NCBI GenBank assembly: GCA_034436375.1
Contig: DAOTVS010000319.1
Coordinates: forward strand, 1 to 6,419
Direction of reading: 5' to 3'
Length of the DNA: 6,419 bases
DNA from: DAOTVS01 sp034436375
GTDB taxonomy: Bacteria > Chloroflexota > Anaerolineae > SpSt-313
The position numbers and the translations under genes are program-made. This document shows positions 1-5,937 of the stretch, one piece after another. The notes below the pieces were generated by a model, which saw only the letters and a program-made list of their open reading frames with translations, made no database searches and was not told the origin of the DNA. Numbering within the stretch: position 1 is the first letter of the stretch; each line of letters begins with the position of its first letter.

Positions 1-128
1 ATGAGCGACCGGCTCCGGGCCTGCGTGCGGCCTGGGGCAAGGATTCTCGCTCAGCATAGCACCGGCCGGCCCCGCTGTTAAGGGCCAACTGCGCAAAGCC
101 AGGCGGGCCATTTGGCGGGTGTCTGGCC

Positions 129-404
129 GCCAGAGGGGGCCCTGCGGGCTACCTGGACCTCCCCCCAACCCCTCTCCGGCGCCGGGCGAACGTCGCCAGA
201 ACATGGCGCCGGAGAGGGGCGTGCGTTAAGGCAATGCTCCCTCTCTTGCGCAGCCTTGTAAAGGGCCAAGCCTTCCGGGCTGATGCGCTGTTACGCGGCG
301 AGGGTAGCCATGACACACGCCCCTCCCCGGCGCTGGGCAAACCTGGCGTCGTGCACTGCGCCGGGGGGGCGAGGTCCCCGTCCCCCCGCCGTTTTCCCTC
401 TGGC
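129..404. repeat. Large imperfect palindrome, possibly a MITE-like intergenic element
   Basis: The ends match as inverted repeats: GCCAGAGGG at 129-137 and CCCTCTGGC at 396-404. Further in, GGACCTC at 155-161 pairs with GAGGTCC at 371-377. Nearer the centre, 206-226 is the reverse complement of 313-333 at 19 of 21 positions. All three pairs centre near 266-270, so the block behaves as one degenerate palindrome of about 275 bp. The core unit beginning CCCCTCTCCGGCGCC occurs three times: at 169-183 (+), at 205-219 (-, exact) and at 320-334 (+, 13 of 15). No transposase is present. It may be a non-autonomous mobile element or a genome-wide intergenic repeat; the class is inferred. Confidence 0.5.
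169..219. repeat. Perfect 15-bp inverted repeat with nested hairpin
   Basis: CCCCTCTCCGGCGCC at 169-183 is exactly complementary to 205-219, leaving a 21-nt loop. Inside the loop, GGCGA at 185-189 pairs with TCGCC at 193-197, giving a hairpin within a hairpin. No T-run follows the right arm, so it is not a classic intrinsic terminator, although it could still act as a structured end for an upstream transcript. It lies inside the larger palindrome at 129-404. Confidence 0.75.
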
Positions 405-415
405 CCGATTCCGGC

Positions 416-421
416 TATACT
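416..421 (+). promoter_or_regulatory. Candidate -10 box for the response regulator
   Basis: TATACT matches the consensus TATAAT at five of six positions and would give a leader of roughly 65 nt before the ATG at 492. No good -35 element lies 16-18 bp upstream, where the sequence is TTTTCCC. An activator-dependent or alternative-sigma promoter is possible, as is a chance match. Confidence 0.25.
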
Positions 422-491
422 CCTGGGGATTGCCGTGCCCTGTTTGCCATCAGAGGCCGGGCAAGCGCCAGGAGAGAGGGGAAGGGGGAGC

Positions 492-1196
492 ATGGGGCAG
501 GCCACAGCGATCCTGTTGATCGAGGACGACCCGGCCGTAGCGCACAGCCTGCAGGATGCGCTGCGGCGCGAAGGCTATGCCGTCGACTGGCAGGCGACGG
601 GTGAGCGGGGCCTCGCGCGCGCGCGCGAGGCGGACCCGCGGCTGATTATCCTCGACCTGCGGCTCCCCGACATCTCGGGCTATGACGTCTGCCGGCGCCT
701 GCGACAGCTCGGCCTGCGTATGCCCGTCCTGATGCTCACCGTGCAAGGCGAAGAGATAGACAAAGTGCTGGGCCTGGAGATGGGCGCCGACGATTACATG
801 ACCAAGCCCTTTGGCCTGCGTGAGCTCCTTTCGCGCATCCGTGCCCTGCAGCGCCGTGCCTACGGAGAGTTTGCCGCTGGCGATGCCGATCATCTCTATG
901 TGCGCGACCTGGTGATCGACTGCACCTGCGCCCAGGTGCGGCGGGGGCAGGAGATCCTCAACCTGACCCCCACCGAGTTTCGCCTCTTTGCCTACCTGGC
1001 CCGTCACCCGGGGCAGGCCCTCAGCCGCGAGCAGATCATCGAGGCTGTGTGGGGCTATGAGACGGATGTGGAAAGCGAGCGCACCGTCAACGTCCACATC
1101 CGCCGCCTGCGCGAAAAGGTCGAGCTCGACCCCAGCTGCCCCAGCCTCATCCTCACCGTGCCTGGCATCGGCTACCGGCTGAGCGCAAACTCGTAG
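492..1196 (+). CDS. OmpR/PhoB-family two-component response regulator
   Basis: A 234-residue cytoplasmic transcription factor, the usual length for the family. The receiver domain (about residues 5-120) has the acidic pair D12-D13, phospho-acceptor D55 in the LDLRLPD stretch, T83, and K105 within GADDYMTKPF. The C-terminal winged-helix DNA-binding domain (about 135-232) contains LTPTEFRLFAYL, the recognition-helix region ESERTVNVHIRRLREK, and the wing ending PGIGYRL. The ATG at 492 was chosen because the receiver fold begins directly after it and the purine-rich stretch at 471-490 gives a Shine-Dalgarno site; the open frame upstream lacks family similarity. No histidine kinase is visible, so the partner is either outside the window or encoded elsewhere. 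By position it may regulate the exporter operon downstream. Its stop codon lies within the first unit of the repeat array that follows. Confidence 0.93.
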   Translation: MGQATAILLIEDDPAVAHSLQDALRREGYAVDWQATGERGLARAREADPRLIILDLRLPDISGYDVCRRLRQLGLRMPVLMLTVQGEEIDKVLGLEMGADDYMTKPFGLRELLSRIRALQRRAYGEFAAGDADHLYVRDLVIDCTCAQVRRGQEILNLTPTEFRLFAYLARHPGQALSREQIIEAVWGYETDVESERTVNVHIRRLREKVELDPSCPSLILTVPGIGYRLSANS

Positions 1197-1452
1197 GAAC
1201 TCATAGGAACTCGTGGGAACTGAGGGAACTAAGGGAACTCGTGGGAACCCGCGAGCCCTCTCGCGAGTTGCCGGCAGCCCACAACCTTCCCATGGGTTCC
1301 CTCTAGCCCCTCATTCCGCATGAGCTTCCGCGAGTTCCCGAGCTCTCTCAGTTTCCACGACTCCCTTCCCACTTCCCTCACTCCCCCCTGGTTCCATCAG
1401 TTCCCACGAGTTCCTACGGGTTCCCTCAGTTCCTTTAGTTCCTTCAGTTCCC
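1196..1452. repeat. Self-complementary array of 9-10 bp GGAAC / GTTCC repeats
   Basis: GGAAC occurs six times at 1196, 1206, 1216, 1225, 1234 and 1244 (spacing 10, 10, 9, 9, 10). Its complement GTTCC occurs seven times at 1391, 1400, 1410, 1420, 1429, 1438 and 1447 (spacing 9 or 10), with further copies at 1296 and 1334. The arms pair: 1204-1223 is exactly complementary to 1397-1416 (20 bp). The stem extends to 1196-1235 with 1385-1424, with only three mismatches and two G-U pairs in 40 positions. A slipped register, 1215-1250 with 1418-1452, also pairs well. Smaller stems lie inside: 1243-1250 with 1294-1301, and 1250-1255 with 1260-1265. The stretch from about 1280 to 1452 is strongly pyrimidine-rich. 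It resembles short tandemly repeated repetitive sequences, as known in cyanobacteria. A role as regulator binding sites or RNA leader is inference. Confidence 0.8.
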
Positions 1453-1468
1453 GCAAGATAGCTGTTGT

Positions 1469-1486
1469 GATTACGATTCCGTAATC
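1469..1486. promoter_or_regulatory. 7-4-7 inverted repeat, operator candidate
   Basis: GATTACG at 1469-1475 and CGTAATC at 1480-1486 are perfect inverted repeats separated by ATTC. The dyad is AT-richer than its surroundings and sits about 32 bp upstream of the -10-like box at 1518, a position typical for an activator site. It could be the binding site of the response regulator encoded upstream or of another dimeric factor. A six-C run follows rather than a T-run, which argues against a terminator. Confidence 0.45.
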
Positions 1487-1517
1487 CCCCCGTGCCCTCC
1501 CCGCAATCTGCATCCCT

Positions 1518-1523
1518 TACAAT
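1518..1523 (+). promoter_or_regulatory. Candidate -10 box for the exporter operon
   Basis: TACAAT matches TATAAT at five of six positions. It lies 38 bp before the adaptor start, giving a predicted leader of about 25-30 nt. The expected -35 region near 1495-1500 is CCCTCC, with no resemblance to TTGACA. If real, this promoter probably needs an activator, for which the dyad at 1469-1486 is suitably placed. Confidence 0.35.
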
Positions 1524-1542
1524 AGCAGCATATTCTCTTCTT

Positions 1543-1548
1543 GGAGGA
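1543..1548 (+). promoter_or_regulatory. Shine-Dalgarno site that decides the adaptor start
   Basis: GGAGGA ends 7 nt before the ATG at 1556, the ideal distance. The in-frame TTG at 1541 overlaps the site itself, and the ATG at 1550 is only 1 nt beyond it, so both are poor starts. The choice also puts the basic MKR directly before the membrane helix. Confidence 0.7.
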
Positions 1549-1555
1549 AATGCTG

Positions 1556-2872
1556 ATGAAACGTGGTTGGCTCGCCCTCCTGGTCGTCCCTGCCGTCGCT
1601 GTTGTCGCTGGGGCGGCCTACCTTGGCCTGCAGAGCGGCCAGGCGCAGAACAACCCCGCCGCTCCGCCCCCACAGACGGTGCCCGTCACGCGTGGCGATG
1701 TGGTGCAATCGGTGGCGGCTCCCGGAGAGCTGGAGGCCACGCGCCAGCAGGAGCTGGTCTTCACGACGACCGGCCAGCTGGCCACGCTGAACGTACGCCC
1801 GGGCGATGCGGTGCAGGCCGGGCAGGTGCTGGCCCAACTGGACCTCAAGCCGCTACAGAAAACCCTCGACGAGGCGCGCGCGGCCCTCAAGCGCGCTCAG
1901 CCGGAAAATGCGCGCCAACTGGCCGCCGCGCAGCTCGATCTGCAGACGGCCCAGACCAAGCTGGCGCAAGCCCAGGCGAGCCTGCCCAAGACCGGCGATC
2001 AGAATGAGAATCTGGCCATCGCCCAGCGGAGGCTCGAGCAGGCCAAGAATCAGCTCTGGGCGGCGCAGTCGCAGCGCGACTCGGTCTGCGGGCACGGCAA
2101 GAGTACCCAATGCGACCAGGCCCAGGCCGTGGTGCAGGCCGACGAGGAGGCCGTGCGCATCGCCGAGCTGCAGGTGCAGCAGGAACAGGCGAAGGAGCAA
2201 TCCGATCTGGCGGCCGCCCAGAGCAACCTCAAGGTGTTGCAGGCCGCCGTTGACCAGGCCCAGCTCAAGGTCGATGGCCTCAAGCAAGGGGTGGACCCGG
2301 CGCTGATCCAGGCGGTTGATGATGCCCAGGCGGCGCTGGATGGCGCGACGCTCAAGGCTCCCTTTGCCGGCGTGGTGCTGGAGGTCAGCGCCCAGGTGGG
2401 CGAGCAGATGGGCCCAAGCCGCAGCTTCATCCTCCTCGGCGACCCGACTGCGCTGGAGGTGCGCTCGACCGTCATCGAGGAGGACCTGCCGCTGGTGCAG
2501 CCTGGGCAGGCGGTGGACCTGGCTTTCGATGCCCAGCCCGACCTGAGCGTGACGGCCCATGTGGCGCGCATTGTCCCCGAGCGTTGCGATCCGGACCGCC
2601 CCCTCTACCCGGTCTATATCAGCGTCGACTCACCCGCCCCCGGCATGTTCCCGGGCATGACGGCCGATGCGACGATCACCATCGCCAGGCGCCAGAACGT
2701 GTTGCGCCTGCCGCGGGCGCTGGTGCATGCGGGGGCCAGCGATATGGCGCAGGTGCGGGTGTGGGCCAACGGCCAGACGGAGCAACGGACCATCAAGATC
2801 GGCCTGCGCGGCGACGTCTATGTGGAGATTCTCGGTGGCCTGCACGAGGGCGATCAGGTGGTGAGCGGATGA
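1556..2872 (+). CDS. MacA/YknX-like efflux adaptor (membrane fusion protein, HlyD family)
   Basis: A 438-residue extracytoplasmic adaptor that would link a MacB-type ABC permease to substrate or to an outer component. An N-terminal anchor or signal helix (about residues 5-25) is followed by a Pro-rich linker. The lipoyl halves lie at about 67-96 (GQLATLNVRPGDAVQAGQ) and 264-296 (ATLKAPFAGVV). Between them is a long Ala/Gln/Leu-rich coiled-coil hairpin (about 98-245). The beta-barrel (about 297-375) and membrane-proximal domain (376-438, ending GLHEGDQVVSG) follow. There is no lipobox cysteine, so it is probably held by the uncleaved helix. Cys178 and Cys186 lie near the hairpin tip and might form a disulfide-closed loop; Cys344 is in the barrel. 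The stop overlaps the ATPase start by 4 bp, implying translational coupling. Substrate cannot be read from sequence. Confidence 0.9.
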   Translation: MKRGWLALLVVPAVAVVAGAAYLGLQSGQAQNNPAAPPPQTVPVTRGDVVQSVAAPGELEATRQQELVFTTTGQLATLNVRPGDAVQAGQVLAQLDLKPLQKTLDEARAALKRAQPENARQLAAAQLDLQTAQTKLAQAQASLPKTGDQNENLAIAQRRLEQAKNQLWAAQSQRDSVCGHGKSTQCDQAQAVVQADEEAVRIAELQVQQEQAKEQSDLAAAQSNLKVLQAAVDQAQLKVDGLKQGVDPALIQAVDDAQAALDGATLKAPFAGVVLEVSAQVGEQMGPSRSFILLGDPTALEVRSTVIEEDLPLVQPGQAVDLAFDAQPDLSVTAHVARIVPERCDPDRPLYPVYISVDSPAPGMFPGMTADATITIARRQNVLRLPRALVHAGASDMAQVRVWANGQTEQRTIKIGLRGDVYVEILGGLHEGDQVVSG

Positions 2873-3564
2873 TGGACGCACATCCCTGGGTGATCGATGC
2901 GCAGGAGTTGGTCAAGACCTACACGATGGGCTCGTCCCAGGTGCGCGCGTTGCGGGGCGTGAGCCTGCGGGTGGCGCCGGGCGAATTCGTGGCCCTGATG
3001 GGGACCTCCGGGTCGGGCAAGTCGACCCTGATGCATCTGCTGGGCTGCCTGGACACTCCCACTTCTGGGCGTTATCTCCTGGAAGGGCGCGATGTGAGCG
3101 CGCTCTCTAGAGACGGGCGAGCGCGCCTGCGCAGCCGCCGCATCGGCTTTATCTTTCAGACCTTCAACCTGCTGCCGCGCCTGAGTACCCTCGACAATGT
3201 GGCCCTGCCGCTCCTCTACCAGGGGCGTGTGGGCCGGGTGCGCGATAGGGCCGAAGAGGCCCTGTCGCGCGTGGGGCTCAGCGAGCGGGCCCGGCACCGG
3301 CCCTCCGAGCTTTCGGGCGGAGAGCGCCAGCGCGTGGCGATCGCGCGCGCGCTGATCACACGTCCGGCAATCATCCTGGCCGACGAGCCGACCGGCAGCC
3401 TCGACAGCGCCACTGGCGAGGAGATCATGCGCCTGCTGACGGAGCTGGGCCGGGAGGGCGTCACGCTGCTCATGGTCACCCATGATGCCCACATTGCCTC
3501 TTATGCGGAGCGCACACTGCACATGCGCGACGGTCGCCTGCTGGAGGGAGGTGAGGAGCGATGA
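2869..3564 (+). CDS. ABC transporter ATP-binding protein, MacB/LolD/YknY type
   Basis: A 231-residue cytoplasmic ATPase that powers the adjacent FtsX-fold permease. Visible elements are A-loop Tyr18 (VKTYTMG), Walker A at 45-53 (GTSGSGKST), Q-loop Gln97 (FIFQTFNLLP), signature LSGGE at 148-152, Walker B with D172 and catalytic E173 (IILADEPTGSLD), and switch His205. The FNLLP and ADEPTGSLD stretches are typical of the MacB/LolD/FtsE group. The signature ends in Glu where many relatives have Gln, a common variant that should not affect activity. The ATG at 2869 overlaps the adaptor stop in ATGA; a second ATG directly follows at 2872. The last 4 bp overlap the permease start. Keeping the ATPase as a separate polypeptide resembles Bacillus YknXYZ rather than the fused MacB of Escherichia coli. 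Confidence 0.95.
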   Translation: MMDAHPWVIDAQELVKTYTMGSSQVRALRGVSLRVAPGEFVALMGTSGSGKSTLMHLLGCLDTPTSGRYLLEGRDVSALSRDGRARLRSRRIGFIFQTFNLLPRLSTLDNVALPLLYQGRVGRVRDRAEEALSRVGLSERARHRPSELSGGERQRVAIARALITRPAIILADEPTGSLDSATGEEIMRLLTELGREGVTLLMVTHDAHIASYAERTLHMRDGRLLEGGEER

Positions 3565-4853
3565 CACTCGCCAATACGATCCTTTCGGCCCTGCGAGGCG
3601 CCACGGCCAACAAACTGCGCGCCGCGTTGACGACCCTCGGCATCATCATCGGCGTGGCCTCGGTCATTGCCATGCTGGCCCTGGGCAACGGGGCGCGGGC
3701 GGCGGTCGATGCCAACTTTCGCTTCCTGGGCTCCGACAGCATCCAGGTCGCCGCCCAGATGGCTATGGACCACGGGCAGATCGTCCCCGCCGGCAAGATC
3801 CTCTCCTACGAGGATGGCCTGGAGATGACACAACAGGTCCCCCTGATCCGCAGTGTCGATATGTCGGTGAGCAGCAGCGGCAAGCTGCGCTATGGCCGGG
3901 CGGCGGTCGATCTGAACATCACCGGCTCGACGGCCGATGCCCTGCAGTCTGTGGTCAACCAGGGGACCGTGCAGCCGGTCAACTGGCCGGAGGGCCAAAA
4001 GCTGACGACGGCGGCCTTTGTCGGTGAGGGGCGGTTCTTCTCTCCCGAGGAGGTGCTGGCCAATGCGCCGGTGTGCGTGCTCGGCTGGCAGACGGCGCAG
4101 GACCTCTTTGGCGGCGATAACCCGCTCGGCCAGGAGGTCTGGGTCAACCGGCAGCGCTGTGAGGTGATCGGCGTGCTGACGGAACTGGAGATGGTCGACC
4201 CCTCACAGCGCCTGAACAATGATCCCAACGAGGGCGCGTATCTGCCCATCAGCACCGCCGTGCGCAGCCTGTACGAGCAGGAACCGACGGTGAATATCAC
4301 GGCGCACGTGACCGACGAAAAGCGCATCGATGAGGCCAAAGACGCCCTTACCCAATATCTGCGGTCCCGGCACGAGATTACCCAGCAGCCCGACGGCACC
4401 TGGCCCGACGATTTCACGCTTACGACCCGGCGCGATGTGCTCGGCGCCCAGCAGGATGCCGCGCGCACCTTTTCGCTGCTGCTGGCGGCGATGGCCGTGG
4501 TGTCGCTGGTGGTGGGCGGCATCGGCATCATGAACGTGATGCTGGTGAGCGTCTCCGAGCGCACGCGGGAGATCGGCGTGCGCATGGCCGTGGGCGCGCG
4601 CGGGCGCGACATCACCGCCCAGTTTCTGCTGGAGGCGGTGCTCCTGGGCGCCGTGGGCGGCCTGCTGGGGGTCGCGGTGGGCATGTTGGCCATTCCCGTG
4701 GCGGCCACGCTCAACCAGGGCATGGCCCTGCTCGACCCAAACAGCATCCCCCTGGCCCTGGGCGTCGCCCTGCTGACCGGGGTCGTCTTTGGCCTCTATC
4801 CGGCCCTACGCGCCTCGCAGCTCGACCCGATCGAGGCGCTGGGGTATGAGTAA
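3561..4853 (+). CDS. MacB/YknZ-like ABC permease, FtsX family
   Basis: A 430-residue inner-membrane protein, the standard four-helix FtsX-fold permease. Helix 1 is at about residues 22-44 (GIIIGVASVIAMLALG), after the amphipathic start ANTILSALRG. A large extracytoplasmic MacB-type domain follows (about 50-300). The C-terminal part starts near residue 304: a second helix running into GGIGIMNVMLVSVSERTREIGVRMAVGA, the family signature, then helices at about 353-380 and 395-415, and a terminus ending DPIEALGYE. Cys172 and Cys200 in the outer domain could form a disulfide. It would dimerise, pair with two ATPase subunits and engage the adaptor to drive export from the outer face of the membrane. 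Its start overlaps the ATPase stop in ATGA. After its stop, AAGGAGG leads straight into the first small paralogue. Confidence 0.93.
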   Translation: MTLANTILSALRGATANKLRAALTTLGIIIGVASVIAMLALGNGARAAVDANFRFLGSDSIQVAAQMAMDHGQIVPAGKILSYEDGLEMTQQVPLIRSVDMSVSSSGKLRYGRAAVDLNITGSTADALQSVVNQGTVQPVNWPEGQKLTTAAFVGEGRFFSPEEVLANAPVCVLGWQTAQDLFGGDNPLGQEVWVNRQRCEVIGVLTELEMVDPSQRLNNDPNEGAYLPISTAVRSLYEQEPTVNITAHVTDEKRIDEAKDALTQYLRSRHEITQQPDGTWPDDFTLTTRRDVLGAQQDAARTFSLLLAAMAVVSLVVGGIGIMNVMLVSVSERTREIGVRMAVGARGRDITAQFLLEAVLLGAVGGLLGVAVGMLAIPVAATLNQGMALLDPNSIPLALGVALLTGVVFGLYPALRASQLDPIEALGYE

Positions 4854-4860
4854 AAGGAGG
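4854..4860 (+). promoter_or_regulatory. Strong Shine-Dalgarno site before first small paralogue
   Basis: AAGGAGG begins immediately after the permease stop TAA (4851-4853) and lies 4 nt before the ATG at 4865. It fixes the start of the small gene and shows that it is translated from the exporter transcript with its own efficient initiation. Confidence 0.75.
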
Positions 4861-4864
4861 TTCC

Positions 4865-5389
4865 ATGCGCCGTAAGCGCACTGTATGGTTCATCGTGGGC
4901 GGGGCTTTGCTCCTCGTTGTGCTCGTGGGGGCGGCCTTTGTGGGTGGGCGGCTCCTGACCCGGCGCACGGTGGCAGACGGCGGGGGCTCGGACTATTACA
5001 GGCCGGCTGCCGAGCTGCCCCAGACCCCGGCGGAGGCCCAGGGCATTTTCGTGCGGCGTCAGGATAACAGCATCTTCGTCGGCACCGGCCAGGTGACAAT
5101 AATGAAAGGGGAGCAGAATGGGACGCCCAGCATCGCCTCCAGCCACGATGGCCCGACAGTCGAAGTGGTGGTCAACCCGAATACAACCATTTACCGCGAC
5201 ACGACTCAACTGCCGGACAACCCCTCGGGCGACGTGACGGTGCAACAGGCGGTCGCCCCCGGCTCGATCGAGGAGATCGGCGAGCGCTCGGCGCTCCTGG
5301 TGTGGGGCAAAAAGACTGGCGACCGCATCGCAGCCGATGTGCTCGTCTACAGCACGCCGTGGATCCTCTACGCCAAGCCGGCGAACTGA
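4865..5389 (+). CDS. Small single-pass membrane protein, tandem paralogue 1 (unknown function)
   Basis: A 174-residue protein I do not recognise as a named gene. A basic start (MRRKR) precedes one membrane helix (about 7-29) with GAAFVGG at its outer end. A short Gly-rich linker and an extracytoplasmic domain (about 45-174) follow. The domain contains RRQDNSIFVGTG (64-75), VEVVVNPNTTIYRDTT (99-114), PDN (117-119), EEIGE (136-140), VWG (146-148) and TGDRIAADVLVY (151-162). This beta-rich pattern, with a late VWG-x-GDR-AxxVLVY strand, recalls OB-fold DUF5666-type domains; that link is inference. No lipobox or catalytic motif is visible. It follows the permease by 11 nt with a strong ribosome-binding site, so it probably acts with the exporter at the membrane surface. 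It is closest to paralogue 3. Confidence 0.85.
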   Translation: MRRKRTVWFIVGGALLLVVLVGAAFVGGRLLTRRTVADGGGSDYYRPAAELPQTPAEAQGIFVRRQDNSIFVGTGQVTIMKGEQNGTPSIASSHDGPTVEVVVNPNTTIYRDTTQLPDNPSGDVTVQQAVAPGSIEEIGERSALLVWGKKTGDRIAADVLVYSTPWILYAKPAN

Positions 5390-5412
5390 TGCGTGATGAC
5401 GGAGGTCTGCTC

Positions 5413-5925
5413 ATGAAGCGCATCGCCCTTGTCGCTGGCGGGCTCGTTCTGGCCGCTCTGTTGGCCGGGGCGGCCTATCTGGGCGGGCAGTGGGCTACAC
5501 ACCGGGCGGCGCCCGTGCCCATCGGCGGCGTGCTGCCGGGTACTGCTGGCGGCACGGGGGGCAAGCCTATGGGACTGCAGTTCCAGGTCAACCCCGCGCC
5601 GGAGCTGCCCCGGGAGCCGGATACCTTTGTCGGGCCCTTCCTGCGCCGCGTCGATCGCAGCATCTTTATCTCGAGCAGCCCCAAGGATGCCGCGCCCGTG
5701 CAGGTGGAGGTCGTGATCAATCAGAGCACCAAAATCTACAAAGATACGACCCGCCCGCCCGACAACGCGCAGCCCGGCTCAACCGTGCAACAAACCGTGG
5801 TGGCCGGCTCGCTCGACGAGATCGGTGAGGGCTCGCTGCTGCGAGTGTGGGGTTCGTGGAGCGGCGACCGCGTGACAGCGACAACGGTGCTCTACACCGA
5901 GCCGGCGATTGCGAACAAGAGATAG
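5413..5925 (+). CDS. Small single-pass membrane protein, tandem paralogue 2 (unknown function)
   Basis: A 170-residue member of the same family and the most diverged of the three. MKR precedes a membrane helix (about 4-25) ending AGAAYLGG, then a Gly/Pro linker (about 34-54) and the shared outer domain. Conserved points are RRVDRSIFI (78-86), VEVVINQSTKIYKDTT (98-113), PDN (116-118), DEIGE (135-139), VWG (145-147) and GDRVTATTVLY (151-161). It lacks about 8-12 residues found in the others after SIFI, where they carry GTGQV plus a Gln/Asn/Gly-rich stretch. The ATG at 5413 was chosen because GGAGG at 5401-5405 sits 7 nt before it and the N-terminus then aligns with its paralogues. An in-frame ATG at 5389 overlapping the previous stop is an alternative that would add eight residues. 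Confidence 0.83.
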   Translation: MKRIALVAGGLVLAALLAGAAYLGGQWATHRAAPVPIGGVLPGTAGGTGGKPMGLQFQVNPAPELPREPDTFVGPFLRRVDRSIFISSSPKDAAPVQVEVVINQSTKIYKDTTRPPDNAQPGSTVQQTVVAGSLDEIGEGSLLRVWGSWSGDRVTATTVLYTEPAIANKR

Positions 5926-5937
5926 GAGGATCGTAAA

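Larger units (their letters stand above)
1..491. other. Non-coding upstream region, no convincing gene
   Basis: I see no supportable gene here. A 26-codon frame opens at base 1 and stops at 79-81, but it has no recognisable product and could be random or the tail of something upstream. A longer frame runs from 234 into the response regulator, but its first 86 codons are Pro/Arg/Gly-rich, resemble no domain and cross the palindromic repeat, so they look like chance open frame in GC-rich DNA. What the region does hold is a large imperfect palindrome (129-404), a strong hairpin (169-219), a weak -10-like box near 416 and the purine-rich ribosome-binding stretch before the regulator start. Confidence 0.6.

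Noticed and set aside
1..81. 26-codon open frame starting at the first base
   Set aside because: Too short, no recognisable product, and no upstream sequence to judge a ribosome-binding site. It could equally be the end of a gene from outside.
234..491. In-frame 86-codon N-terminal extension of the response regulator
   Set aside because: It has no domain similarity, is Pro/Arg/Gly-rich, overlaps the palindromic repeat and lacks a ribosome-binding site at 234. The receiver fold starts right after the ATG at 492, which has a good purine-rich site.
1250..1265. Intrinsic terminator after the response regulator (CGCGAG-CCCT-CTCGCG hairpin)
   Set aside because: The stem is only 6 bp and no T-run follows; GAGTTGCC comes after it. 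Termination here is not supported.
1196..1452. CRISPR array
   Set aside because: Units are only 9-10 bp with no unique spacers, and they occur in both orientations.
1541..1555. TTG (1541) or ATG (1550) as adaptor start
   Set aside because: Both overlap or abut the Shine-Dalgarno GGAGGA at 1543-1548. The ATG at 1556 has the right spacing and puts MKR before the helix.
1853..2560. Long minus-strand open frame opposite the adaptor gene
   Set aside because: It mirrors the adaptor coding frame, an expected result of GC-rich codon bias, and shows no independent motif. The same applies to minus-strand frames at 450-1097, 2854-3567 and 3890-4747.
2584..2868. Upstream in-frame extension of the ATPase into the adaptor gene
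   Set aside because: It is an out-of-frame reading of adaptor codons. The ATPase fold begins just after 2869, where ATGA overlaps the adaptor stop.
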